A stretch of DNA of 64,000 nucleotides from MED-G116 sp038147495. Its GTDB lineage: Bacteria; Pseudomonadota; Alphaproteobacteria; Puniceispirillales; Puniceispirillaceae. This document shows positions 50,670-59,555 of the stretch, in pieces. Each line of letters starts with the position of its first letter. Positions within the stretch are counted from its first letter, which is position 1. A model generated the notes under the pieces. That model had not been told where the DNA came from. It saw nothing but the letters and a program-made list of their open reading frames with translations, and did not search any database. The DNA lies in assembly GCA_038147495.1 (NCBI GenBank), contig JAYQTT010000014.1:1-64000 (forward strand), read 5' to 3'. The position numbers and the translations under genes are program-made.

Positions 50670-51419
50670 ATGTCTGAAACGCAACATCATTCTGCATCCC
50701 GGCTTCGTCTGGGGGTTAATATTGATCATGTGGCGACGATCAGGAACGCCCGTGGCGGTGCCCATCCAAATCCGGTTCGTGCCGCGTTAATGGCGCAGGA
50801 CGCCGGTGCAGATGGGATTACCGCCCATTTGCGCGAAGACCGGCGGCACATTCGTGATGACGATATGGCCGCAATAAAGGACGCGATTGATATCCCGCTC
50901 AATTTTGAGATGGCGGCAACACCGGAAATGGTTGCGATTGCGTTGCAAACGAAGCCAAACGCCGCCTGCATTGTGCCAGAGCGCCGCGAGGAAGTAACAA
51001 CAGAAGGTGGACTTGCCGTTGCTGGACATGAGGCGCGCCTTGAAACATTACTGGCGCCGTTGCGCGATGCAGGAGTGAGAATTTCCCTGTTCATTGAGGC
51101 AAGCGAGCAGGAGATCCGCGCCGCTGCCGCGTTAAAGGCAGACATAATTGAACTTCACACAGGTCGATATTGTCATGATGCAGCCGGTCGTGCTGTCGAA
51201 TTGGCGCGCCTGCAAAAAGCCGCCCACCTTGCTGCCGAGCTTGGGTTGGAATGTCATGCTGGTCATGGTCTCGACTATGAGACCGTTGGCGCGATTGCGG
51301 CGATACCAGAGATGGTAGAGCTGAACATTGGTCATTTTCTCATCGGTGAGAGTGTTTTTGTTGGGATGCCCGCGGCGATCAAACAGATGCGGCGGCTGAT
51401 GGATGACGCACGACAATGA
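50670..51419 (+). CDS. pdxJ: Pyridoxine 5'-phosphate synthase
   Basis: 249 residues. It closes the pyridoxine ring from 1-deoxy-D-xylulose 5-phosphate and aminoacetone phosphate. Signatures are RLGVNIDHVATIRNARGG with the catalytic histidine, ITAHLREDRRHIRDDDMAAI, NFEMAATPEMVAIAL with the catalytic glutamate, CIVPERREEVTTEGGLAVAG and GLECHAGHGLDYETVGAIAA with the second histidine. It lies eight bases after the DUF2062 gene. Confidence 0.96.
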   Translation: MSETQHHSASRLRLGVNIDHVATIRNARGGAHPNPVRAALMAQDAGADGITAHLREDRRHIRDDDMAAIKDAIDIPLNFEMAATPEMVAIALQTKPNAACIVPERREEVTTEGGLAVAGHEARLETLLAPLRDAGVRISLFIEASEQEIRAAAALKADIIELHTGRYCHDAAGRAVELARLQKAAHLAAELGLECHAGHGLDYETVGAIAAIPEMVELNIGHFLIGESVFVGMPAAIKQMRRLMDDARQ

Positions 51420-51459
51420 CGTTTGTTTTGAGTCACATAGCCCATAGGGAGCGTGTTTC

Positions 51460-51864
51460 GTGATCCTTGGCATTGGCACCGACATGTGCGATGCACGTCG
51501 CATTGCAGCGGCCATGGAACGTCACCCTGATCGTTTTGTTCAACGCATTTTCACAGCTGCCGAAATTCAGCACGCCGCCAAACGAGCGGACGCGTCGCTG
51601 TTTTACGCAAAGCGATTTGCCGCGAAAGAGGCAATCTATAAGGCTTTGTCAGGATCAGGCGTTGCTGGTCTTGGCTGGCAGGATGCTGAAATTTTGAATG
51701 ATCAGAGGGGCGCGCCGACTGTTGCCCTCAGTGGGGCATGCAAAAGGGCGCTTGAGAGGTTGACCCCTGATGGTTATAAGGCATCGGTATGGTTGTCATT
51801 GAGCGATGAGCCACCTTATGGTTTGGCCTATGTTGTCGTGTCAGCTGGCACAATATCCGGCTGA
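51460..51864 (+). CDS. acpS: Holo-[acyl-carrier-protein] synthase
   Basis: 134 residues from a GTG at 51460 (AGGGAGCGTGTTTC upstream). It moves 4'-phosphopantetheine from CoA onto ACP. ILGIGTDMCDARRI has the magnesium-binding aspartate, FYAKRFAAKEAIYKALSG the second site and the KEA motif, and ASVWLSLSDEPPYGLAYVVV the C-terminal strand pair. Confidence 0.95.
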   Translation: MILGIGTDMCDARRIAAAMERHPDRFVQRIFTAAEIQHAAKRADASLFYAKRFAAKEAIYKALSGSGVAGLGWQDAEILNDQRGAPTVALSGACKRALERLTPDGYKASVWLSLSDEPPYGLAYVVVSAGTISG

Positions 51865-51882
51865 ATGGGTTTGAGAGTAGAG

Positions 51883-52623
51883 ATGAGCGCACAGGGAAAA
51901 AAGAAAGAGAGCAGGTTTGAGCTGCTCCGCACGATATTATTTGCTGGCCTTATCGCCATTGGTTTTCGGTCTTTTTTATTTGAGCCCTTCAACATTCCGT
52001 CCGGTTCGATGATGCCGACATTGCTGGTCGGCGATTATTTGTTTGTTTCAAAGTTCTCCTATGGATACTCGCGCCATTCCTTTCCACTTGGTTTGGTGCC
52101 TTTCGATGGTCGGGTGATGAGTGACACACCCGAGCGCGGTGATGTCGTGGTGTTTCGCCAGCCAACTGAAACATCGGTTGCCTTCATCAAGCGTGTCGTG
52201 GGCATGCCAGATGACGAAATTCAGGTGAAAGCCGGTATTTTGCATATCAATGGTATTCCGGTTGAACGGCGTCTTGTGGGAGAAGGGACCGCGACAAACG
52301 GTATCTCGGTGATGAAATATATGGTGTATGAAGAGACCCTCCCCGGGGGCCGGACGCATCTTATTCAGGAGATGAGTGATCAGGCGAGTCTCGATAACAC
52401 CATCGCCTTCAAGGTCCCTCCCGGTCACTATTTCATGATGGGCGACAACCGTGACAATTCGAACGACAGCCGAGTGTCGAATGTGGGTATGGTGCCTGCT
52501 GAAAACCTGATTGGTGAGGCTCAGCGTCTGTTCTACAGCCACAACAGCACGGCGCGGATTTGGGAAATCTGGAAATGGCCGTTTGCCATTCGCTATGGGC
52601 GTATCGGGGACAGCATTATTTGA
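51883..52623 (+). CDS. lepB: Signal peptidase I
   Basis: 246 residues from the ATG at 51883. One N-terminal membrane helix (LLRTILFAGLIAIGFRSFLF) is followed by the catalytic serine in FNIPSGSMMPTLLVGDYLFV and the catalytic lysine in VAFIKRVVGMPDDEIQ; boxes D and E are VPPGHYFMMGDNRDNSNDSR. It cleaves signal peptides of exported proteins at the outer face of the inner membrane. Its stop shares bases with the rnc start. Confidence 0.96.
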   Translation: MSAQGKKKESRFELLRTILFAGLIAIGFRSFLFEPFNIPSGSMMPTLLVGDYLFVSKFSYGYSRHSFPLGLVPFDGRVMSDTPERGDVVVFRQPTETSVAFIKRVVGMPDDEIQVKAGILHINGIPVERRLVGEGTATNGISVMKYMVYEETLPGGRTHLIQEMSDQASLDNTIAFKVPPGHYFMMGDNRDNSNDSRVSNVGMVPAENLIGEAQRLFYSHNSTARIWEIWKWPFAIRYGRIGDSII

Positions 52624-53336
52624 CCGATCGGGATACCAGCACAGGCAACGACAAAAAGGCGCTTCGCAGGGTAGAGGCCTTTCTCGGGCATCGTTTTTCT
52701 GATCCGTCTCTGGTGCATCTTGCTCTGACACATAGCAGTGCGAGCGATAATATGGACAGCTATGAACGGCTGGAATTTCTTGGTGATCGCATTTTGGGGC
52801 TGGTTCTGGCCGATGAATATTACCATCGGTGCCCGGATGACAATGAAGGGCAATTATCGCTTCGCCTTCATGCCCTTGCAAAACAATCGTCTTTGGTCGA
52901 CATAGCCCGCAGCCTCGAGCTTGCGCCGTTGATCAAGACGCAGGCTGGTATGGATGCTGAAGCCAATGAGTCAGTCCTCGCAGATGTTGTTGAGAGTTTG
53001 ATCGCCGCACTCTATCTGGATGGGGGACTGGAGACCGCAAAGGCGTTTATTCTCGCGCATTGGGATTTCCAAACGGGGCCGATTGGCGTAAGAGAAAAGG
53101 ACGCAAAATCGCGCCTGCAGGAGGATGTGCTTGCGCGGGGGCTTGATCTTCCGGTCTATAAACTGATCGAAAAGACTGGTCCGGATCATGCGCCGCATAT
53201 GGTGTATGAAGTTCACGTTACCGGCATGCCGCCTGTTTCCGCCAGTGCCGGAAGCCGCAAGCTTGCCGAACAGCAGGCTGCTGAACTGATGCTCCGGCAA
53301 TTGCGTTCAAAAGACATTCGTTCCAACAAGGATTGA
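52620..53336 (+). CDS. rnc: Ribonuclease III
   Basis: 238 residues if started at the TTG at 52620, which overlaps the lepB stop as TTGA and gives MTDRDTSTGNDKKAL; longer in-frame versions would overlap lepB by about 60 bases. The signature ERLEFLGDRILGLVLADEYY, the second acidic site in ESVLADVVESLIAALYLDGG and a C-terminal double-stranded RNA-binding domain (SRLQEDVLARGLDLPVYKLI to AEQQAAELMLRQL) are complete. It processes rRNA and other double-stranded RNA. Confidence 0.95.
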   Translation: MTDRDTSTGNDKKALRRVEAFLGHRFSDPSLVHLALTHSSASDNMDSYERLEFLGDRILGLVLADEYYHRCPDDNEGQLSLRLHALAKQSSLVDIARSLELAPLIKTQAGMDAEANESVLADVVESLIAALYLDGGLETAKAFILAHWDFQTGPIGVREKDAKSRLQEDVLARGLDLPVYKLIEKTGPDHAPHMVYEVHVTGMPPVSASAGSRKLAEQQAAELMLRQLRSKDIRSNKD

Positions 53337-53338
53337 GC

Positions 53339-54274
53339 ATGACCGCCGAAAAGCGCAATGAAAATGATGATGCCACGCAAAATACCCACGCAGGATTTGC
53401 CGCGCTTATAGGCGCGCCCAATGCTGGTAAATCCACCCTGATGAATGCGATGGTTGGTCAGAAGGTCTCTATCGTGACACCCAAGGTGCAAACCACGCGA
53501 AGCCGGATCAGGGGTATCGCGATGCATGGCACATCACAAATTATTTTTGTTGATACGCCGGGTATCTTCACCCCGAAGCGCCGTCTTGATCGGGCAATGG
53601 TACAGGCCGCATGGCAGGGCGCCGAGGATGGTGATGTCTTACTTCTGGTACATGATTGCGCCCGGCGGGAAATTGATTCCGACACGCTGTCGATCATCAA
53701 GCAGCTTGGCAAAACACAACGCAAAGCATCGCTTGTGCTGAATAAAATCGATTTGGCGCCGCAGGAAAGATTGCTTGAGCGCGCCGCCGAATTGTCAAAG
53801 CTTTATGATTTTGAACGAATTTTCATGGTGTCGGCCGAAACCGGAAATGGCATAGATGATTTGAAGACATGGCTTGCCGGAAAAATGCCGAAAAGCCCGT
53901 ATTTGTTCGATCCAGATGATTTATCGGATATGCCGTTACGTCTTCTTGCCGCCGAAATCTTGCGCGAAAAGCTGTTCTTGAATCTTCATCAGGAGCTTCC
54001 GTATCAGTTGACTGTGGAGACTGACAGTTGGGAAGAGCGCGAGGACGGCAGTGCCGAAGTTCACCTGTCCATATATGTCGCGCGCGAGGGGCATCGTGGA
54101 ATCATTCTGGGAAAGAACGGCCAATCAATCCGCCGGATAGGTACAGCGGCGCGGCGGGAACTGGAAGACGCGCTTGATCGGCGTGTACATCTGTTCAGCC
54201 ACGTGAAATACCGTAAAGACTGGATGAATGATTCTGCCCGCTATTCCGTGTGGGATCTGGATTACGATGCCTGA
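53339..54274 (+). CDS. era: GTPase Era
   Basis: 311 residues. G1 is ALIGAPNAGKSTLMNAMVG, G3 is IIFVDTPGIFTPKRRLD, G4 is LVLNKIDLAPQERL, and the C-terminal KH domain contains GHRGIILGKNGQSIRRIGTA for binding the 3' end of 16S rRNA. Era assists small-subunit assembly. The ATG follows the rnc stop by two bases and the 3' end overlaps recO by eight bases. Confidence 0.96.
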   Translation: MTAEKRNENDDATQNTHAGFAALIGAPNAGKSTLMNAMVGQKVSIVTPKVQTTRSRIRGIAMHGTSQIIFVDTPGIFTPKRRLDRAMVQAAWQGAEDGDVLLLVHDCARREIDSDTLSIIKQLGKTQRKASLVLNKIDLAPQERLLERAAELSKLYDFERIFMVSAETGNGIDDLKTWLAGKMPKSPYLFDPDDLSDMPLRLLAAEILREKLFLNLHQELPYQLTVETDSWEEREDGSAEVHLSIYVAREGHRGIILGKNGQSIRRIGTAARRELEDALDRRVHLFSHVKYRKDWMNDSARYSVWDLDYDA

Positions 54275-55004
54275 ATGGCAGGCTGACGGGCTGATTTTAT
54301 CTGTGCGGCCACATGGCGAAGGGAGCGCAGTCGTCACCGTCCTGACCGCTGAAGCGGGGCGCCATGCCGGCCTCGTCAGGGGTGGCACATCCGCAAAGAT
54401 GCGCGGGACATTGCAACCCGGAAACCTTGTTACCGCAAGATGGCGCGCGCGCCTGCCTGAACAGCTTGGCCAGTTTCAAGTTGAATTGGTGCAATCCGTA
54501 TCAGCGCGCTTCCTTGATGACCCATTACGTCTGGCCGGGCTGGCGTCTGTTTGTGCCTTGCTTGATGGGAGTCTGCCAGAACGTGAGGCGCAACCAAGCC
54601 TGTTTGCAGGAACAAGTGCACTGTTTGAATTGATTGGCATTGACGATCCAGACCATCGCTGGCTCGAGGGCTATATTCGATGGGAGTTGGGATTGCTTCA
54701 TGCTGTCGGCTTTCAGCTTGATCTGGCGCGATGCGCGGCGACAGGCGTGACGGAGCGCCTTGCCTATGTCAGCCCGCGAACAGGCAGCGCGGTTGCCGAG
54801 GGGGAGGCCGGGTCCTACACCAGCCGCATGTTGACCTTACCGGCATTTCTTGGCGGGGTGGCGTGCAACCGCCATGATTACGAGGCTGGATTGGCTTTGA
54901 CCGGTCATTTTCTCGAACGCCGTGTGTTTGCTGCCCACCATCAGGATATTCCGCATCAGCGACGTCGATTAGCTGACATGGTGGCTGGCATATATGGTGG
55001 CTAG
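54267..55004 (+). CDS. recO: DNA repair protein RecO
   Basis: 245 residues from the ATG at 54267. The N-terminal OB fold is seen in WQADGLILSVRPHGEGSAVV and TVLTAEAGRHAGLVRGGTSA, and the helical body in ALFELIGIDDPDHRWLEGYI and RWELGLLHAVGFQLDLARCA. RecO loads RecA with RecR on gapped DNA. It follows era in the standard alphaproteobacterial order, and a weak terminator lies after it. Confidence 0.93.
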   Translation: MPEWQADGLILSVRPHGEGSAVVTVLTAEAGRHAGLVRGGTSAKMRGTLQPGNLVTARWRARLPEQLGQFQVELVQSVSARFLDDPLRLAGLASVCALLDGSLPEREAQPSLFAGTSALFELIGIDDPDHRWLEGYIRWELGLLHAVGFQLDLARCAATGVTERLAYVSPRTGSAVAEGEAGSYTSRMLTLPAFLGGVACNRHDYEAGLALTGHFLERRVFAAHHQDIPHQRRRLADMVAGIYGG

Positions 55005-55006
55005 AC

Positions 55007-55037
55007 GGTATAGTCATCACAAGATATACCCTTTTTG
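55007..55037 (+). terminator. Likely terminator after recO
   Basis: GGTATA (55007-55012) and TATACC (55025-55030) pair across a 12-base loop and are followed by CTTTTTG. The stem is short and A+T-rich, so strength is doubtful. parC starts 70 bases later. Confidence 0.45.
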
Positions 55038-55099
55038 TTTTATTTGTCTGAAGCTGGATACAGCCCAGCATCACTTTTTTTCGACCCGAGACCTGGAAT

Positions 55100-57322
55100 A
55101 TGACGGAAGACATCAAAACCAATCCCGGTGAACAGATAGTCGGCACCACTTTCTCGTCGGCGTTGAGCGAGCGTTATCTTGCCTATGCGCTGTCGACAAT
55201 TACGTCACGGTCACTTCCTGATGTACGGGATGGTTTGAAACCGGTGCATCGTCGTCTGTTATATGCGATGCGCCAGTTGAAGCTGGATCCAGGGCAGGGC
55301 TTCAAGAAATCGGCGCGCGTTGTTGGCGACGTAATGGGTAAGTTCCATCCCCATGGTGACGCCGCGATCTATGATGCCATGGTACGGCTGGCACAGGAAT
55401 TTGCCATGCGCTACCAGCTTGTCGATGGTCAGGGTAATTTTGGCAATATTGACGGCGATAATGCCGCTGCCATGCGCTATACCGAGGCGCGCATGACCGA
55501 GGTTGCCCGTCTGTTGCTGGACGGTATTGACGAGGATACGGTTGATTTCAGGCCAACCTATGATGGCGAGTCTGAAGAGCCAACCCTGTTACCGGCTGGC
55601 TTTCCAAACCTTTTGGCCAATGGCGCGCAAGGCATTGCCGTGGGCATGGCAACATCCATACCGCCGCACAATGTTTGTGAATTGGCCGATGCATCGCTGC
55701 ATTTGATCAAACATCCAAACGCATCGATTGATACATTGTTACAGTTTGTTCGCGGGCCGGACTTTCCAACCGGCGGCGTCCTTGTGGAGTCGCCGGAATC
55801 CATACGTGATGCCTATGCAACCGGCCGTGGTGGCTTTCGTGTGCGGGCAAAATGGAATGTGGAACGTGAAAAGGGCGGTGCGTGGAACATCGTTGTCACC
55901 GAAATTCCCTATCAGGTGCAAAAATCGAGGCTGATTGAACGCCTTGCAGAAATGCTGCAGGCAAAGAAATTGCCGTTCCTTGGCGATATACGCGATGAGT
56001 CGGCAGAAGATATTCGTATCGTTCTGGAGCCAAAGTCCCGCCGCATAGAACCGGAAGTGGTGATGGAAAGCCTGTTCAAGCTTTCCGATTTGGAAACCAG
56101 AGTGCCGCTGAATCTCAACGTGCTGGACGCCAATGGCCGTCCGAGCGTGATGGATTTGCGTGGTGCCTTGAATGCCTGGTTGGCGCATCGTCGTGTTGTC
56201 TTGCAACGCCGGTCCAATTTCCGCCTTGGCAAGATTGCCAACCGGCTTGAGGTTCTCGAAGGTTATCTGATCGTCTTCCTCAATCTTGATGAGGTAATCG
56301 CGATCATTCGTGAAGCAGACAAACCTCGTGATCAGTTGATGCAGCGATTTGATCTCACTGAAACGCAGGCCAACGCCATTCTTGATATGCGGCTTCGTTC
56401 ATTGCGGCGTCTTGAAGAAATGGCATTACGTACCGAGCGTGATAATCTGATCGCGGAACAGGAAGAGCTTCAGGCGCTATTGGCTGATGAGCAGCTGCAA
56501 TGGAAAAATATTTCCAATCAAATCAAGGAAATGAAATCCATTTTTGAGAAAACGGACAAACGCAAAACCGAATGTGGTGAAGCCCCTGTTATCGATTTTG
56601 ACCCAAATGACATTCTGGTCGAACGCGAAGCGATCACCATTATCTGTTCGGAAAAAGGCTGGATCAGGGCGATGAAAGGCCATCTCGATCTGGACAGTGA
56701 ATTCAAATACAAGGAAGGCGATGGCCCGGCTTTCATTCTGCATGCCGAAACCACAGACAAGATCCTGTTATTTGCTGAAAATGGCCGTTTTTACACGCTT
56801 GGTGCGGACAAACTGCCACGGGGTCGCGGCTTTGGGGAGCCCGTCAGTCTGATGATCGATTTGCCGGCGGATGTCGATATTGTCCGCCTGTTGCGGGCCA
56901 ATGGCAAAAAGATTCTCGTTGCCGCGAGTACCGGACACGGGTTGGTCGTTGATACGGAATCTGCACTCGCGCAGACCCGAAGCGGTAAACAGGTTCTGAA
57001 TTTGCCGGGTGATGCAAGGGCGGTTGCATGCTGCGTTGTCGCCGGAGACATGGTCGCGACCGTTGGCGTGAACCGCAAAATGCTTGTCTTTGCGCTGGAT
57101 GAGGTGCCGGAAATGTCACGCGGGCGAGGTGTGATCTTGCAGAGGTTTAAAGATGGCGGACTCGCCGATGTTACGGTCTTTGACAGTGCGAGCGGGTTGT
57201 CATGGCGTGCCGGTGGCGGTCGCACACGTACTGAGACGGATCTTGCAACCTGGACAGGAAAACGTGGCGGTGCTGGCAAGCTTCCTCCAACAGGATTTCC
57301 GCGCCCGGCAAAATTCAACTAG
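55100..57322 (+). CDS. parC: DNA topoisomerase IV subunit A
   Basis: 740 residues, a normal length. Breakage-reunion landmarks: SERYLAYALSTITSRSLPDV, RDGLKPVHRRLLYAM, FHPHGDAAIYDAMVRLAQ and the active-site tyrosine in AAAMRYTEARMTE, with GIAVGMATSIPPHN. The C-terminal part has the five-bladed propeller repeats (for example GWIRAMKGHLDLDSEFKYKE, GRFYTLGADKLPRGRGFGEP). The GyrA-box type sequence is replaced by the ParC-like set, so ParC rather than GyrA; parE is not in the window. Confidence 0.93.
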   Translation: MTEDIKTNPGEQIVGTTFSSALSERYLAYALSTITSRSLPDVRDGLKPVHRRLLYAMRQLKLDPGQGFKKSARVVGDVMGKFHPHGDAAIYDAMVRLAQEFAMRYQLVDGQGNFGNIDGDNAAAMRYTEARMTEVARLLLDGIDEDTVDFRPTYDGESEEPTLLPAGFPNLLANGAQGIAVGMATSIPPHNVCELADASLHLIKHPNASIDTLLQFVRGPDFPTGGVLVESPESIRDAYATGRGGFRVRAKWNVEREKGGAWNIVVTEIPYQVQKSRLIERLAEMLQAKKLPFLGDIRDESAEDIRIVLEPKSRRIEPEVVMESLFKLSDLETRVPLNLNVLDANGRPSVMDLRGALNAWLAHRRVVLQRRSNFRLGKIANRLEVLEGYLIVFLNLDEVIAIIREADKPRDQLMQRFDLTETQANAILDMRLRSLRRLEEMALRTERDNLIAEQEELQALLADEQLQWKNISNQIKEMKSIFEKTDKRKTECGEAPVIDFDPNDILVEREAITIICSEKGWIRAMKGHLDLDSEFKYKEGDGPAFILHAETTDKILLFAENGRFYTLGADKLPRGRGFGEPVSLMIDLPADVDIVRLLRANGKKILVAASTGHGLVVDTESALAQTRSGKQVLNLPGDARAVACCVVAGDMVATVGVNRKMLVFALDEVPEMSRGRGVILQRFKDGGLADVTVFDSASGLSWRAGGGRTRTETDLATWTGKRGGAGKLPPTGFPRPAKFN

Positions 57323-57381
57323 CCCCTGTTCAACCAGCCCAAATAAAAGGGCTTAAAACCGTCTTTACCAAGGGAAAGTTG

Positions 57382-58113
57382 TTATCTAGCCTTGCGATAA
57401 GGCTGCCAAATGCCGTTCAGATATATCTCGGCAGGTTGGAATCGGGCCTTGTAGTTCATTTTCTGGCTATTCTCGACATAATATCCGAGATACAGCCACG
57501 GCAACCCGGCTTCAACGGCACTGTCAATCAGGTCAAGGATGACATAAGTGCCAAGCGACCTGCCAACTTCTTCGGGATCAAAAAAGGAATAGACGGCGCT
57601 TAACCCGTCATCCTGAACATCTGTCAAAACTGTCGCCACCAAACGACCGTCAGGCGTGTGATAGTTCATCAGTAAGGTCTCAATAGGGCTGTTCTCAACC
57701 ATGCTGACAAATTCATCACAGCTCATCTGTGCCATCTGGCCATCTGCATGGCGTGAGCCGACATACCGGCTGAACAGGTCATAATGCTCATTGGTTGGCA
57801 TCAGGGTCGACATAGATCTCTGCAGATCGGTGTTATTTCGCCTGATACGCGCCATATTGCGGCTCTGGCGAAAGGATGTGCAATTTACACGCCATGGCAG
57901 GCAGGCATTGCAATCGGGGCAGGCGGGTTTGTACACCCAATTTTCCACGCGCCTGAATCCAGCGCGGGCAAGCTGGTCATGCAATGACGGGTTTTCATTG
58001 ATATCGACGGCAACACGCTGTTCTGTGTGATCTGGCAGATATGGGCACTCGCTGCGCATGCTCAAGCGCATCTGCAACGGTGGCAATAGGTGGAGACGCT
58101 TATCCTGATCCAT
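57382..58113 (-). CDS. bpt: Aspartate/glutamate leucyltransferase (Bpt)
   Basis: 243 residues from the ATG at 58113; an in-frame GTG at 58164 would add 17 residues. It adds leucine from Leu-tRNA to N-terminal Asp or Glu for N-degron degradation. Family text: SECPYLPDHTEQRVAVDINE, VENWVYKPACPDCNACLPWR with the conserved cysteine set, VYSFFDPEEVGRSLGTYVIL and YLGYYVENSQKMNYKARFQP near the C-terminus. It converges on parC. Confidence 0.92.
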   Translation of the reverse strand: MDQDKRLHLLPPLQMRLSMRSECPYLPDHTEQRVAVDINENPSLHDQLARAGFRRVENWVYKPACPDCNACLPWRVNCTSFRQSRNMARIRRNNTDLQRSMSTLMPTNEHYDLFSRYVGSRHADGQMAQMSCDEFVSMVENSPIETLLMNYHTPDGRLVATVLTDVQDDGLSAVYSFFDPEEVGRSLGTYVILDLIDSAVEAGLPWLYLGYYVENSQKMNYKARFQPAEIYLNGIWQPYRKAR

Positions 58114-58178
58114 GGGTTCAAGAGTGCCTGCAATGACACAGCGCCGCAAGGCGGAAAGTGTCACACCATCAACGGCAA

Positions 58179-59399
58179 TCAGTGACCGGCGCTATCTTCC
58201 AATTGGTTGACCGTGAAATTGGCGTTGCGAAGGTCAGCAATAATTTCATCAACATGCTCAGGCCCGCGCGTTTCTATCACCGCATCAATCTTCGCCAGTT
58301 TCGCCGGCACGTCATAAAACAGCCGCTGATGGTAGATTTCCACAATGTTGCCACCGCATCGGCCAATGGAGGCGGTGATCGCCGCCAACATTCCCGGCTC
58401 GTCAGAAATGTCGATCCGCAACCGTGCAATCCGTCCATCACTGGCCATGTTCCGGTTGAGGATGGATGCCAGCAAACGTGGGTCAATGTTGCCGCCGCAG
58501 ATCACCGCACCAACAGTCTTGCCGGCAAACCTCTCAGGGTGTTGATAAATGGCGGCAATTCCTGCGGCACCAGCGCCTTCGGCAACCACACGCTGTTGCT
58601 CTACAAGCGCGCCAACAGCCCATTCCAATGATTGTTCATTCACCAGCAAAATTTCATCGACCAGATTTTGCACCACCGGCTTGGTGACACCTCCCGGTTT
58701 CTTTACGGCGATACCCTCGGCAAGGGTCTCGCCTGCGCATGAAATATCAACACCGGCAACCGCCTGTTTCATCGCCGGATAGAGTTCCGTTTGAACACCA
58801 ATTATTCTGATATTAGGGCGCAACTCGCGCGCCACGGTTGCGATGCCACCGATGAGGCCGCCCCCGCCAATGGGGACAAGCAGGATGTCCAGATCGGACC
58901 GCTCTTCAAGCATTTCCAATCCGGCTGTTCCCTGACCGGTCATTACCAGTTCATTGTCATAGGGGTGGATCAGCGTCAGGCCGCGATCGTCTATGAGCTT
59001 GGCAACTGTTGCTTCGCACTCGTTCAGATTGCGTCCCTCAAGCACAACTTCAGCACCGAAGCTTCGGGTGCGGGCCACCTTGGCAAAGGGTGTCTGTGCT
59101 GGCATCACAATTACAGCAGGAATGCCCATTTGCTGGGCATGATAGGCGACAGCCTGCGCATGATTGCCTGCTGACATGGCAATGACGCCAAGTTTCTTCT
59201 GCTCGTCATCGAGTGCCGACATCGCGATGAAGGCGCCACGTGCCTTGAAGGATGACGTGTGCTGCAGGTTTTCCAGCTTCAGAACCACATTGCAGCCAAG
59301 TGTGCGCGACAACATCGGCGCATCAACGAAAGGCGTATGAATGATATGCCCCTCAAGCTGTTTGGCGGCATTTCGGATATCTTGTGCGGTTACGGCCAT
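58179..59399 (-). CDS. Threonine ammonia-lyase with ACT domain
   Basis: 406 residues from the ATG at 59399 (CGGAGACAGATA upstream). It deaminates threonine to 2-oxobutyrate with PLP. The PLP lysine is in LQHTSSFKARGAFIAMSAL, the substrate loop in AMSAGNHAQAVAYHAQQMGI, and the glycine loop in LVPIGGGGLIGGIATVA. From about 325 an ACT-like regulatory domain follows (IARLRIDISDEPGMLAAITA, then SIGRCGGNIVEIYHQRLF). This length and single ACT domain match the catabolic/IlvA-short group. It is distinct from the ACT-less homologue at 42591-43616. Confidence 0.92.
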   Translation of the reverse strand: MAVTAQDIRNAAKQLEGHIIHTPFVDAPMLSRTLGCNVVLKLENLQHTSSFKARGAFIAMSALDDEQKKLGVIAMSAGNHAQAVAYHAQQMGIPAVIVMPAQTPFAKVARTRSFGAEVVLEGRNLNECEATVAKLIDDRGLTLIHPYDNELVMTGQGTAGLEMLEERSDLDILLVPIGGGGLIGGIATVARELRPNIRIIGVQTELYPAMKQAVAGVDISCAGETLAEGIAVKKPGGVTKPVVQNLVDEILLVNEQSLEWAVGALVEQQRVVAEGAGAAGIAAIYQHPERFAGKTVGAVICGGNIDPRLLASILNRNMASDGRIARLRIDISDEPGMLAAITASIGRCGGNIVEIYHQRLFYDVPAKLAKIDAVIETRGPEHVDEIIADLRNANFTVNQLEDSAGH

Positions 59400-59555
59400 T
59401 ATCTGTCTCCGGTAAAGGCGGCTGGTCAGAGCCAAAAGCATGGCCGCGGGGGGAGGCCAACAACGCAAAGGATCACATCAACAGCAATTGCGGCCAGACG
59501 TGACCATTCTGTATAAAGTCCTGATTTTACCGATCAAACACTGCTTTCGGTTCGT

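Noticed and set aside
57336..57353. AGCCC/GGGCT hairpin between parC and bpt
   Set aside because: Five base pairs with no T-run on the parC side; too weak to call as a terminator.
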